Of a stretch of DNA of 64,000 nt, positions 17,622-26,700 are shown in pieces (position 1 is the stretch's first letter; every line of letters begins with the position of its first letter). Where the stretch lies: NCBI RefSeq assembly GCF_004768785.1, contig NZ_SRMQ01000007.1, positions 1-64,000 on the forward strand. Direction: 5' to 3'. Under the pieces are notes generated by a model that had not been told where the DNA came from, searched no databases, and saw nothing but the letters and a program-made list of their open reading frames with translations. This DNA comes from Caproiciproducens galactitolivorans. Its GTDB lineage: Bacteria; Bacillota; Clostridia; Oscillospirales; Acutalibacteraceae. The position numbers and the translations under genes were made by a program.

Positions 17622-18653
17622 TTATTTATTCAATTTCTGAATAATAATTCCTGCAATCGCATTAATAGGCGCTTGTTTCACAACGGCACCGATATCAAAC
17701 GCAACCATCGGCATCCCATAAACAATACTGGTCTGTTTATCCTGTCCGATTGTGAAGGAGCCACTTTTGCGCATCTCAAGCAAGCCGCTGGCGCCGTCCC
17801 TGCCCATACCGGTCAGAATAACGCCAATAGCATCCTTTCCCGCCGTTCTCGCAACCGAACGGAACATAACGTCTACCGAAGGACAATGGCCACTAACTTT
17901 TTCGCCCGCGGCACACTTCACATAATAGCCCTTGTAATCTTTTTCAAGAGTCATATGTTTGTCACCCGCGGCAACCAGAGCCTGCCCCTGTTTCACACGA
18001 TCGCCATTCTGCGCCTCCAATACGGTGAACTTACACAGCTTGTTAAGTCTGTCCGCGTACATTTTCGTAAAGCCGACCGGCATATGCTGTACTATTAAAA
18101 TGCCCGGAATATCCGCCGGTAACTGTTTCAAAATTTCAGCGGTAGCCTCCGTTCCCCCGGTAGAGGCACCGATTGCGATGATATGTTCGCTATTTGCACT
18201 TTTGGAAAGCGCAGGCAAAGGTAAAGAAGCCGCCGGCGCCGGCGTTTTCTTTACCTTTGCAGATGAAGCAATTTTTATTTTTTGGCTTAGTTCCTGTGAA
18301 AAAGCAGCGAAATCCTCACTGCTTTTCAAATTCGGCTTTTGAACAAAATCAACAGCGCCTGCGCTCAACGCCTCAAAAATACCAATATCCAGCGAACTTA
18401 CAAGAACGACAGGCAACGGGTGTGCAGGCAGCAGCTTTTTTAAAAAATCGGTTCCTCTGCTATCCGGCATTTCTACATCCAATGTAACGACATCCGGAGA
18501 TAATTCCTTTATTTTTTTCTCTGCTTCCATCGCATTTCCCGCAGTTCCCACAATCTCGATATCCGGATTATTCAGCAGCGCTTTCTGCAACGCCGTGCGA
18601 AAAAAAAGCGAATCATCAACAATAAGAACTCTCACCCTACGATTTATCGGCAT
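17622..18653 (-). CDS. cheB: Chemotaxis protein-glutamate methylesterase/deamidase CheB
   Basis: A 343-residue protein. The receiver domain (residues ~6-125) has the acidic pair Asp13-Asp14 and phosphoacceptor Asp59 (VTLDVEMP). The methylesterase domain has the catalytic Ser164 (GASTGGTEA), His190 (VQHMPVGF) and Asp286 (GMGRDGASG). It removes methyl groups from, and deamidates, chemoreceptors when phosphorylated by CheA. It lies 5 bp after cheR in the cheA-cheR-cheB operon. Confidence 0.95.
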   Translation of the reverse strand: MPINRRVRVLIVDDSLFFRTALQKALLNNPDIEIVGTAGNAMEAEKKIKELSPDVVTLDVEMPDSRGTDFLKKLLPAHPLPVVLVSSLDIGIFEALSAGAVDFVQKPNLKSSEDFAAFSQELSQKIKIASSAKVKKTPAPAASLPLPALSKSANSEHIIAIGASTGGTEATAEILKQLPADIPGILIVQHMPVGFTKMYADRLNKLCKFTVLEAQNGDRVKQGQALVAAGDKHMTLEKDYKGYYVKCAAGEKVSGHCPSVDVMFRSVARTAGKDAIGVILTGMGRDGASGLLEMRKSGSFTIGQDKQTSIVYGMPMVAFDIGAVVKQAPINAIAGIIIQKLNK

Positions 18654-18658
18654 CTAAA

Positions 18659-19465
18659 TTATCCTTTCCGGTATATTGAAGGTTCAACATATATGAACGG
18701 GGATGTGTCCCTCTGAACCGTTTCAGAATGCCCAATAAAAAGATAACCGCCTGATTTTAATGCATCATAGAACTTATTGATCAAAGCGTTTTTCGTGGGT
18801 TGATCAAAATAGATCATAACATTCCTGCAAAAGATTAGATCAAAAGGCTGTTGATATGGAAAAGGATCCATAAGATTCAGCCGCTTGAAAATAACCTGGT
18901 TCCGAACTTCATCCTTCAGTTCATAATATTCGTCCCCCTGCTTATTAAAATACTTCATTTTCCACGTTTTTGGAAGCTCTTTTAATGATTCTTCACTATA
19001 AACCCCGTTTTTTGCAGCTTCCATTGCTTTTAGGGAAATATCCGTTGCCAGAATCCGAAAATCCCAGCTTGCTTTTTTTATACCGAAGTATTCCATCATC
19101 GTCATAATGGCCGTGTATGCTTCTTCCCCGGAAGAGCAGCCGGCACTCCAGATACGGAGGACTTTACGAGTATTGGTTTTTTCCTGCATTGGAAGGAAAA
19201 CTTTCCTCATGAATTCAAAGTGAGCGGGCTCCCGATAGAAATACGTATGATTTGTCGTCAGCTTATTAAGCATCAACGTAACTTCATCGGACTTGTTTTG
19301 CTTCACCAGATTAAAATAATCCGTAAAATTTGTAAAGCCCCTGCTTACCAGGACAGCCTGCATCCTAGATTCAATCAGCTGCCTTTTCTTTGTAAGATTA
19401 ATACCGTAATTGCTTTTTACATAAGTTACAATATCTTGAAATTCTTTATCTGTCAGGCGTATCAT
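18659..19465 (-). CDS. cheR: Chemotaxis protein methyltransferase CheR
   Basis: A 268-residue protein. The N-terminal helical CheR_N domain (residues ~1-65) is followed by the SAM-dependent methyltransferase domain, with motifs RIWSAGCSSGEEAYTAIM, ILATDISLKAME and FDLIFCRNVMIYFDQPTK. It methylates receptor glutamates and is opposed by the adjacent CheB. No tetratricopeptide extension is present. It lies between cheA and cheB in one minus-strand operon. Confidence 0.95.
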   Translation of the reverse strand: MIRLTDKEFQDIVTYVKSNYGINLTKKRQLIESRMQAVLVSRGFTNFTDYFNLVKQNKSDEVTLMLNKLTTNHTYFYREPAHFEFMRKVFLPMQEKTNTRKVLRIWSAGCSSGEEAYTAIMTMMEYFGIKKASWDFRILATDISLKAMEAAKNGVYSEESLKELPKTWKMKYFNKQGDEYYELKDEVRNQVIFKRLNLMDPFPYQQPFDLIFCRNVMIYFDQPTKNALINKFYDALKSGGYLFIGHSETVQRDTSPFIYVEPSIYRKG

Positions 19466-19502
19466 CGTTTTCCTCCGCGTTTAATCCTTCGGGTAAGGGT
19501 AA

Positions 19503-21599
19503 TTAATTGTTATTGTAAAGGTTGAGTACATCCAGTATCAGGCTGATGCTGCCGTCGCCCAGAATCGCGCAACCGGTAATGCCTGTTTCCTTCACATTAT
19601 ATTTATTGAGATATAACGGAAGGGACTTTACAACAACCTGCTGCTCACCTAAAAGCGCATCTGCAAAAATGCAGAACGCCTTTTCGTGTGTTTCAACTAA
19701 GATAACAATTCCGCTGCTGATATCCGTAATATCCGTCTCAATACCAAACACCTTGTGCAGGCGGACAACCGGATAATACTGGTTGCGAACCATGATAATC
19801 TCATTCATATCCGTGTCATAATGAATTGCACTTTGATCCACCTTAAAGGACTGCCGGATATTATTAATCGGAATGGTAAATACCGTTTCGCCGACGGAAA
19901 TCTTCATGCCGTTCACAATCGCGAGGGTAAGCGGGATTTTAAAGAGTATTTTGGTCCCCTTTCCAAACACGCTTTCAATTGAAACGTCACCGCCGACTTT
20001 TTCAACATTTTTCTTAACAACGTCCATACCGACCCCTCTGCCGGAATACTCCGTCACCACTTCGTTGGTCGAGAAACCGGGCATCAGAAGGAAGTTGTTA
20101 ATTTCTCTTGCGGAATACTCCGATTCCGGTCTTTTCACAAGTCCTTGCTTCTTTGCCTTTTGAAGGACAGCCTTCCGGTCAATTCCCTTTCCGTCATCCG
20201 TTACGGAAATGATAATTTCCCCGCCTGTGTTTTGTGCCGACAGGGTAATGGTTCCCTTTGGCGGTTTCTTTGTCTGGGCGCGTTCTTCCTTGGTTTCAAT
20301 ACCGTGATCCATAGCATTGCGCACAACGTGCATAATCGGGTCGCCGATGTTGTCGATAATCGTCTTATCGACTTCGGTATCCTCGCCGATCATGACCAGT
20401 TGGACATCTTTATCCAGCTTTTTGCTCATATCACGCACAATGCGGTTCATCTTATGAAACACACCTGAAATCGGGACCATGCGGATGGACATTACAATTT
20501 CCTGAAGCTCGTCCGTCAGTTTCCGCAGCTGCCGGGAAGCCTTGGTGAAATTATTGTCTACTGCGGCGCTCTGCCCGGCCGGAGGAGTGGTAACCATGGA
20601 TTCCGTTATGACGATTTCGCCCATCAGATCCATCAGATTGTCAAGCTTTGAAAGGTTTACATTAATAAGATTCTGCTTAACCACCGAGTGCGCCGTATTT
20701 TGCGCCTGCTGTTTATTTGATTCATCCTGTTCGCTCGCGTTCTTTTCGCCGGATTTTTCCTGCGCTGTATCATCCGGCTTATTGATCACGGTATAATTTT
20801 TCGTATAAACAAAATTTTCAATGATTTTTAATACGCTCTTTAAGCCCTGCTCGTCCCTGAAAAAAATCACGAAACCGTTTTTGATGATTTCCTCCGCGCT
20901 GGCCGGATTCGTCTCAATATCATCCGGCTGGTATTTCACATATTGATAAACGTCCTTAATCGCATTAATCAGGATAACGGCACGGAGGTTCTCCATCTCT
21001 GTCTCTTCGTCAAAGTACACACGGACGGCAAATGGATATTCCGAATCAAACACAATTGGCTCTGCGGCGGCCTGCGTCTGCTTTGGAAGCTCCTGGCTAG
21101 GAGCGGATTCCGGCTGTGCCGGTGCCTGCGGGTGTGGTTCAACCTGTTTTCCTTCTGGCTGCTTTGCCGGCTCAGCCGCGCCTTCGTTTGATTCGCCTGT
21201 CGAAATCTTTTTAAGAAAATCATTAATTTCCTGCTCAAAAGTGCCGATATCTGTAGTAAGCGGCTCGTTATTTTCTACCTTTGCGATTTCGTCCTTAATG
21301 AAATCGCTCGACCGGAACATCAGGTCAAAAAGTTCCTCATTGTATTTCTCATCAATCCCGTGTTCGCGTACATAGTAGAACAGATCCTCTACCTTATGGG
21401 AAATTGTCGCAAGGCCATTGAACTGCATCATAGCAGAGGAACCCTTTATTGTATGCATGATTCGGAAAATTTCATTGATGCTATCTGTATCAAAGGAATT
21501 TGCCTTTTCGCAATTGATTAAAATTTCATCAAGATGTTCGAGCAAATCATTTGCTTCAAATAAATAAACTTCCAACATAGATTCCATATTGTTATCCAT
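19503..21599 (-). CDS. cheA: Chemotaxis histidine kinase CheA
   Basis: A 698-residue kinase. The N-terminal HPt domain has phosphoacceptor His49 (RIMHTIKGSSAMM). A Pro/Gln/Ala-rich linker runs from about 135 to 180, a P2-like response-regulator-binding domain from about 185 to 280, then the dimerisation helices (LDNLMDLMGEIVI), the HATPase with N box MHVVRNAMDHGIE and G boxes (VTDDGKGID, GRGVGMDVVK), and the CheW-like regulatory domain at the C-terminus. Divergent from the FliK-like gene; a SigD-like promoter sits at 21635-21661. Confidence 0.95.
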   Translation of the reverse strand: MDNNMESMLEVYLFEANDLLEHLDEILINCEKANSFDTDSINEIFRIMHTIKGSSAMMQFNGLATISHKVEDLFYYVREHGIDEKYNEELFDLMFRSSDFIKDEIAKVENNEPLTTDIGTFEQEINDFLKKISTGESNEGAAEPAKQPEGKQVEPHPQAPAQPESAPSQELPKQTQAAAEPIVFDSEYPFAVRVYFDEETEMENLRAVILINAIKDVYQYVKYQPDDIETNPASAEEIIKNGFVIFFRDEQGLKSVLKIIENFVYTKNYTVINKPDDTAQEKSGEKNASEQDESNKQQAQNTAHSVVKQNLINVNLSKLDNLMDLMGEIVITESMVTTPPAGQSAAVDNNFTKASRQLRKLTDELQEIVMSIRMVPISGVFHKMNRIVRDMSKKLDKDVQLVMIGEDTEVDKTIIDNIGDPIMHVVRNAMDHGIETKEERAQTKKPPKGTITLSAQNTGGEIIISVTDDGKGIDRKAVLQKAKKQGLVKRPESEYSAREINNFLLMPGFSTNEVVTEYSGRGVGMDVVKKNVEKVGGDVSIESVFGKGTKILFKIPLTLAIVNGMKISVGETVFTIPINNIRQSFKVDQSAIHYDTDMNEIIMVRNQYYPVVRLHKVFGIETDITDISSGIVILVETHEKAFCIFADALLGEQQVVVKSLPLYLNKYNVKETGITGCAILGDGSISLILDVLNLYNNN

Positions 21600-21634
21600 G
21601 ATAATTCACCGCCTAATTATACTTTATAATCTAT

Positions 21635-21661
21635 ATATCGTAACAATGTCGATAAAATTAA
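21635..21661 (-). promoter_or_regulatory. SigD-like promoter of cheA-cheR-cheB
   Basis: On the minus strand TTAAT (21661-21657), about 14 bp of spacer and TACGATAT (21642-21635). A GTCGATAA reads the other way nearby (about 21648) and could serve the divergent FliK-like gene. Confidence 0.5.
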
Positions 21662-21689
21662 TGCCAAATTTTATATTTGAGGTGTTTTT

Positions 21690-23120
21690 ATGCCCGATAA
21701 TTTAAGAATTACCCCTCCCATACCGAACAGCGACACCATCAATAAAATACCCACCACGAAGCAAACAGGGCCAACAACGCCAATTGACCCCTCAAAGGTC
21801 GTTCAGCCAAACACCGACAAGCAGGGCGACACAAACGCGCGCTTTGAATTCCTGTTAAATCGCAATTCTGTTTTTAATAAATTCCTAGAACAGTTAAATC
21901 GGACGCCTGCTTTGTCTGAAACGCTGCAAAAAGTTACTTTTGAGGCTTTCAGCAGGCCGGAAAACGTTCACGACAGCCGCACAAACGCTCCCTTTATGAA
22001 AGAGCTCACCGCAGCTATGAAAATGGAGCCCGCGGATATTTTAAAGAACCTGACTTTTCAAAGCAACAACCGCACAAAATTTACCGGCCCCATCTTTGAC
22101 GTTCTTCGAAACCTATTAAATGCGCACGCGGGCGACCGGGAGTTGAAACAAACCATCTCCAATTTCCTCAAAGCATATGACGGGTATTTTTCAACTGCCG
22201 ACACGACGCAGGCGATTGCAAAGGAGCTGGACACACTTTCCACCCAAATTCCGAATCCGTACAGCAAACAGCTTAAAGAGCTGACAAAAGAATTGATAAC
22301 GGATCAGCCTGTGAAAGGTCTGGATTTAAACCTTTCGGTTTTAAAAGAAAAAGTCATTCCGCTTTTGGGCAAGTATGTAGCGGCTTCGAACGACTACGGA
22401 GTAGCAAGAGACAACATTACGCTTCTGGTACATAATCTTGCACGCTTAAACATAAGCTCTCATCAGGAACTGGTAGATACCTTTACGGCCCTTTTGGATT
22501 ATTGTAAATATGAGCTGAATTTGCCGGAACCGAAAATGAATGAAATCAAATCCATGTTTTTGAAGACAGTAACAGAAGCTTCTCAGAAACCGGAAAATCC
22601 GCTTTTTGATTCCATAATAAAGATGCTCTCGGAAAACATGAAACAAAGCAGTTCGAGCGTGACCCAATCCCTTTGCCGGGATACCTTGACATCCCTTCTG
22701 CTGGATAACAGCGTTTACATGCCTTTTAATCATATTTTCCTTCCGATCAATTATAACGGGCAATTTATGTTTACGGAAATCTGGATTGAAAAAGAAAACG
22801 AAAAAGAGAAGTCCCGCAGGGGGAATCTGGAAAGCGGCGGTTCGCCCGTCCGTCTTTACCTGACGTTCGACATAAAACGGCTCGGCTATTTTGAGGCCGC
22901 TGTTTCCTTTATCGACGGCAAAGCGGACATTCAGCTGAACTGCCCTGAATCCCTAGAAAAAGACAAACGGGCAATCAGCGAGAAAATAGCGGATATCTTT
23001 GCACAAAACGGCCTGACCGCGCAGAAAATTGAACTGCTTACAGGCCCCGGCGCAGTCACGAAAAAACAGATCTTGAGAAGGGTTTACGAAAGGAAGAATG
23101 TCATCGATGTCACAGTTTGA
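21690..23120 (+). CDS. FliK-like protein (flagellar hook-length control C-terminal domain)
   Basis: A 476-residue soluble protein. The first ~50 residues are Pro/Thr/Asn-rich and disordered, the middle is helical without a recognised domain, and residues ~390-460 (LYLTFDIKRLGYFEAAVSF, then a helix and strand) fit the FliK C-terminal domain that contacts FlhB. The next gene encodes an FlhB-type cytoplasmic domain, and the same pairing (ylqG-ylqH) occurs in Bacillus. So it may be a second FliK-like export regulator rather than the main hook-length ruler. The RBS is GAGGTG. Confidence 0.6.
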   Translation: MPDNLRITPPIPNSDTINKIPTTKQTGPTTPIDPSKVVQPNTDKQGDTNARFEFLLNRNSVFNKFLEQLNRTPALSETLQKVTFEAFSRPENVHDSRTNAPFMKELTAAMKMEPADILKNLTFQSNNRTKFTGPIFDVLRNLLNAHAGDRELKQTISNFLKAYDGYFSTADTTQAIAKELDTLSTQIPNPYSKQLKELTKELITDQPVKGLDLNLSVLKEKVIPLLGKYVAASNDYGVARDNITLLVHNLARLNISSHQELVDTFTALLDYCKYELNLPEPKMNEIKSMFLKTVTEASQKPENPLFDSIIKMLSENMKQSSSSVTQSLCRDTLTSLLLDNSVYMPFNHIFLPINYNGQFMFTEIWIEKENEKEKSRRGNLESGGSPVRLYLTFDIKRLGYFEAAVSFIDGKADIQLNCPESLEKDKRAISEKIADIFAQNGLTAQKIELLTGPGAVTKKQILRRVYERKNVIDVTV

Positions 23121-23424
23121 CCACAATCATGCCGCGGCCCTGAAATATTCGCTGGACTCCCCCCACAGCGCGCCCGTCGTGGTTGCGTCCGGCTCGGGCT
23201 ATATCGCGGAAAAAATTATTGAAGTCGCGCAGGACAGCAACGTACCTGTTTATCACGACGACTCTCTGGCTTCCCTGCTCACCCAGCTGGAGGTCGGGTC
23301 GGAAATTCCGCCGGAGCTGTACCAGGCGATTGTTGATATTTATATTTATTTCCTAAATTATTCCATAAAAAAAACGGAGAAAAGGGATTTTACAACCCCT
23401 GAAACCAATGAAAATACAAAATAA
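23098..23424 (+). CDS. FlhB-like cytoplasmic domain protein (YlqH type)
   Basis: A 108-residue protein resembling only the C-terminal cytoplasmic domain of FlhB: AAALKYSLDSPHSAPVVVASG, GYIAEKIIEVAQDSNVPVYH, LLTQLEVGSEIPPELYQAI. The autocleaving NPTH motif of full FlhB is absent and there are no membrane segments. It overlaps the FliK-like gene by 23 nt, supporting joint function. It may modulate flagellar export specificity; the exact role of this stand-alone family is unknown. Confidence 0.8.
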   Translation: MSSMSQFDHNHAAALKYSLDSPHSAPVVVASGSGYIAEKIIEVAQDSNVPVYHDDSLASLLTQLEVGSEIPPELYQAIVDIYIYFLNYSIKKTEKRDFTTPETNENTK

Positions 23425-23448
23425 AATATATTTTTATTTCGATTTCCT

Positions 23449-23474
23449 TTAATTATTTAAAAAAAGGTCGATAT
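23449..23474 (+). promoter_or_regulatory. SigD-like promoter of cheW
   Basis: TTAAT at 23449-23453 and GTCGATAT at 23467-23474, about 13-14 bp apart. The -10 is identical to that of the MCP promoter. Confidence 0.5.
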
Positions 23475-23580
23475 ATATTTATAGCGGTTTTTATCGTTTT
23501 TGGCACTGACAAAATAAAGCCGGCATTGTCGGTGCAAAAAGATCTTACCGAAAACGGCAACGGTAGAAATGGTGAATGAT

Positions 23581-24069
23581 ATGGCAGAAGACGTTTTAAT
23601 GAAAAATAATACACAAGTTGAAAATGTTCCTACGGAAAAATATTTAACTTTCTTTATTGACGGACAGCTTTTTGCGATCCCGAGTAGCGAGGTAGTAGAG
23701 ATTATCCGCATGCAGCCTATCACTTTTGTTCCAAAATTACCGCCTTTTATCATTGGTGTTATCAATTTAAGAGGAAAAATCGTTCCATTGGTTGACGTAA
23801 GGCTGAAGTTTAATAAAGAAAAGCGGGAATATGATGACCACACCAGCATCATTGTTGCGGAAGTCAGCGAATTAAGCGTGGGGCTTATTGTCGATAGTGT
23901 TAACGACGTAACGAATATTGCCAAAAATCAAATCAGCGAAACTCCACGGCTGGCGAAAGATTCCGTCAATAATTTCGTAAAAGGAATCGCAACACTAAAC
24001 GATAACGCCATCATGCTGCTCGACATTGAAAGAATCCTGACGGATGAAGACGATGATCAAATACCTTGA
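23581..24069 (+). CDS. cheW: CheW chemotaxis coupling protein (first copy)
   Basis: A CheW-domain protein of about 162 residues: LTFFIDGQLFAIPSSEVVEI, FVPKLPPFIIGVINLRGKIVPLVDVRLKF and LIVDSVNDVTNI are the family landmarks. It bridges chemoreceptors and CheA. ATG 23581 is preferred for its GGTGA site; ATG 23569 is also possible. Next in the same direction come a PilZ protein and a second CheW. Confidence 0.92.
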   Translation: MAEDVLMKNNTQVENVPTEKYLTFFIDGQLFAIPSSEVVEIIRMQPITFVPKLPPFIIGVINLRGKIVPLVDVRLKFNKEKREYDDHTSIIVAEVSELSVGLIVDSVNDVTNIAKNQISETPRLAKDSVNNFVKGIATLNDNAIMLLDIERILTDEDDDQIP

Positions 24070-24123
24070 AATTAACATTTCTTCAGTTTTACCGGATATT
24101 TGTTTTTTGGAGGTATTTTCAAT

Positions 24124-24762
24124 ATGTTCCCCATATCAACGCAGTATCTTCATTCGCCGTGTGAAATAAAGACAATCTCAAATGAATTGATTACGACCGG
24201 GTTGATCAGCGATATTCTGCATGGTGCGATTCAGATCTGCAATGACTTCGATAATCTTCCTATTATCCATTGCAATACACCGGTAAAAATGAACATTTAT
24301 AATAATACTGCAGGGTTTAAGGTTCTGGTTGGTAAGGTGTTCCTTTCGACTGCCGAATTAATGCAAATTACAGATATTCAGAATCTGGTTGATTTTGAAC
24401 AAAGAAGCTTCTTCCGGCTAAAAGTTACCAAAAAAGTGAAGGCGCGTTTGCTGCCGGACAAAACAACCGGGGAAACGGGCTCGAAGGAATTTGACGCAAT
24501 TATTACGGATCTGAGTTTAAGCGGCTTATTTATGAATACAACGCAGAAGCTGGAAATAAATCAGCACTTTACGGTAACCCTGTGCCTTTTTGGAAATCGT
24601 ATTCCTTTCAACTGCAAGGTAGAGCGGATCAAAGGAGACTCGTATATGAATGGTTACGGGTGTTCTTTTCTGGATAATACGACGCATCAGTCTGATTTGC
24701 TTTGCAGATATCTATTTGAACTGCAAAGGGAGCAAATCAGGATTGCCAGAGGGCTTCTTTAA
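24124..24762 (+). CDS. PilZ domain protein, YcgR-like c-di-GMP effector
   Basis: A 212-residue protein with an N-terminal YcgR-type beta domain (~1-95) and a C-terminal PilZ domain. Both c-di-GMP-binding motifs are visible: RxxxR in QRSFFRLKV and D/NxSxxG in DLSLSGLFM. YcgR-type proteins bind c-di-GMP and slow the flagellar motor. ATG 24124 has GGAGGT upstream, and the earlier in-frame ATG lacks one. Sandwiched between two cheW genes and followed by an HD-GYP gene, it ties second-messenger level to motility. Confidence 0.9.
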   Translation: MFPISTQYLHSPCEIKTISNELITTGLISDILHGAIQICNDFDNLPIIHCNTPVKMNIYNNTAGFKVLVGKVFLSTAELMQITDIQNLVDFEQRSFFRLKVTKKVKARLLPDKTTGETGSKEFDAIITDLSLSGLFMNTTQKLEINQHFTVTLCLFGNRIPFNCKVERIKGDSYMNGYGCSFLDNTTHQSDLLCRYLFELQREQIRIARGLL

Positions 24763-24805
24763 ATTACACAGTATTATAAAAAATTTTTATGATAGGGTGA
24801 TCAAT

Positions 24806-25324
24806 GTGGAAAATGATAAAGAGATTATCGCTGAGCAAAATGATACGAGCGAAATGAAAGGAAAATACTTAACATTCTGGACCGATAAACAACTTTTCGG
24901 CGTTCCGATCGCCGATGTTGTACAGATTATCGGCAAGCAGGAAATAACGCCTGTCCCCGATTCCCCCCATTACGCGAAGGGAGTCATTAATTTAAGGGGA
25001 GACATTATTCCTGTTATTGACGTACGCCTGCGTTTCGGCAAAGAAGAGGTGGAATATGACGAGCACACCTGCATTATTGTAACGAAAATTGACGAAAGCC
25101 ATATTGGTTTTATCGTTGACTCGGTTGACGAAGTTACCACTATTTCGGATAACAACATCTCTCCCCCGCCGAAAATGTCCAAGGACCGCACAAATGCCTA
25201 CTTAACCGGAATCGGCAAGGTAGACAATAAAGTCGTCATGCTTTTGGACACCAGCAAAATCCTGAATGAAAGTGAAATCGAGCTTGTTAACAGCACAATG
25301 GTAGAAAACATCGAGCAAAATTAA
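24806..25324 (+). CDS. CheW chemotaxis coupling protein (second copy)
   Basis: A CheW-domain protein of 172 residues starting at GTG 24806 (AGGGTGA upstream). Family landmarks: LTFWTDKQLFGVPIADVVQI, YAKGVINLRGDIIPVIDVRLRF, FIVDSVDEVTTI. It is clearly a paralogue of the CheW at 23581, with similar order of motifs but many substitutions, so the two may serve different receptors or arrays. A strong terminator follows at once. Confidence 0.9.
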   Translation: MENDKEIIAEQNDTSEMKGKYLTFWTDKQLFGVPIADVVQIIGKQEITPVPDSPHYAKGVINLRGDIIPVIDVRLRFGKEEVEYDEHTCIIVTKIDESHIGFIVDSVDEVTTISDNNISPPPKMSKDRTNAYLTGIGKVDNKVVMLLDTSKILNESEIELVNSTMVENIEQN

Positions 25325-25335
25325 AATACCGTCAA

Positions 25336-25366
25336 AAAAGGATGGAAATGAATTTTCCATCCTTTT
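25336..25366. terminator. Bidirectional terminator
   Basis: 13-bp stem AAAAGGATGGAAA (25336-25348) with TTTCCATCCTTTT (25354-25366) between convergent cheW and HD-GYP genes; T/A tracts on both sides. Confidence 0.9.
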
Positions 25367-25370
25367 ATTT

Positions 25371-26471
25371 TCACGGTTCAGTTGTAATTGTGCAAATATC
25401 TTCGATTACAATATTCTGCACATCGCGTTGAAAGCATAAATCCATTAAAACGTCCGGCTTTTTCAGAAGCCGGATAATAGGCCGGATCGGATTAAAGTCG
25501 TTCTGTTTTACAATAATTGCGACTTCGCCGTTGCTCAGCTTCACGCAGGAGCCGATCGGATACGGCGCAACCTTATTTAAAAAAGCTTTAACAATTTTAA
25601 GGTCAAACGCAATGCCGCTTGATCCCATAATATATTCGATTGCCTCCGTGGGCGTGGACGGTTTCCGGTAGGGCCGAACGGAGGTTAACGCGTCGTAAAC
25701 ATCCGCTACGGAGATAATCCGCCCGAATAAAGGGATGTCTTCCCCGGAAAGCCCGCGCGGATACCCGGTGCCATCGTATTTTTCATGATGCGTGAGGATT
25801 CCTTCGCAAATCGACTTATTTGCCAAATGATGTTTGAGAAAAAATAGCGCCCCGTTTGAGGGATGCTGCTTAACAATATTAAACTCTTCCTCGGTAAGTT
25901 TGGCCGGCTTAGAAATAATGGATATCGGTACTGCCATCTTCCCTATATCGTGTAAAAGAGCACACAGCCCAAGGTCATATAATTCCTGTGTTTTCAGCCC
26001 TAGTTCCAATCCAATTGCAATCGACAAAATAGAAACCCCAAGAGAATGGTTATATGTATAATCATCGTATAATTTTAAATTTGCGATGCTGATTTTCGCT
26101 TCCACGTTGCACTTTAAAGAATTCACCAATTTTTTGGAGATATTCATGGTTTGGTTAATGCTTCTCACGTTGATTCTTTGAGCACCCTGGTTAAACATTT
26201 TATAAACCTGCTTTAGGCTTAGAAGTGCTTCCTGTCTTAACTCCTTTTTAATAGGATATCGTAATTTTAGTGAAGGAATGCGGGTCCTTTCTTCATTGGT
26301 ACGAATGTAGGCTCCGAGAATATCAAACTCATGAAGCCTTTCAATATAAGCTTCTGACAAAACTTGGCCGGATCGCAGCATCATGACCTTTGAGGTTACG
26401 TTATTATATAAATAGATGTCTCTGTCTAATATCATGCCAGGTTTTAATTTGTTGATTGGGACAAAGGCCAT
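25371..26471 (-). CDS. HD-GYP domain c-di-GMP phosphodiesterase
   Basis: A 366-residue soluble protein. An N-terminal ~120-residue region (INKLKPGMILDRDIYLYNN...) is common in clostridial HD-GYP proteins. The HD-GYP domain follows: HDIGK metal motif, LTHHEKYDGTGYPRGLSGEDI signature, and ISVADVYDALTS. It is predicted to hydrolyse c-di-GMP to GMP or pGpG. All key residues of the GYP motif are present. ATG 26471 is chosen because the GGTG site precedes it. It opposes the PilZ effector encoded next door. Confidence 0.92.
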   Translation of the reverse strand: MAFVPINKLKPGMILDRDIYLYNNVTSKVMMLRSGQVLSEAYIERLHEFDILGAYIRTNEERTRIPSLKLRYPIKKELRQEALLSLKQVYKMFNQGAQRINVRSINQTMNISKKLVNSLKCNVEAKISIANLKLYDDYTYNHSLGVSILSIAIGLELGLKTQELYDLGLCALLHDIGKMAVPISIISKPAKLTEEEFNIVKQHPSNGALFFLKHHLANKSICEGILTHHEKYDGTGYPRGLSGEDIPLFGRIISVADVYDALTSVRPYRKPSTPTEAIEYIMGSSGIAFDLKIVKAFLNKVAPYPIGSCVKLSNGEVAIIVKQNDFNPIRPIIRLLKKPDVLMDLCFQRDVQNIVIEDICTITTEP

Positions 26472-26538
26472 ATCACACACCATCCCCTTTACATTCAATT
26501 TAAATATATTCTTCCCATGTTTCGAATTATTATTGTAT

Positions 26539-26568
26539 ATCATACCATATGCAACTGTATTTCGTCAA
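26539..26568 (-). promoter_or_regulatory. SigA-type promoter of the HD-GYP gene
   Basis: Minus strand TTGACG (26568-26563), 18-bp spacer, TATGAT (26544-26539). Confidence 0.6.
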
Positions 26569-26621
26569 AGTATATTCTATAAATAATTCTAATTTTATAG
26601 GTTTTTTAATTGTAATTTACT

Positions 26622-26648
26622 TAATTTTTTCTCGTATCAGTACGATAT
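26622..26648 (+). promoter_or_regulatory. SigD-like promoter of fliD-fliS-fliT
   Basis: TAAT (26622-26625), exactly 15 bp, TACGATAT (26641-26648): close to the sigma-28 consensus and the same layout as the MCP promoter. Confidence 0.6.
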
Positions 26649-26700
26649 ATGCATTAAGAGGTTTATTATTTGACATTTCATTGTCAGGAGGTACATAACC

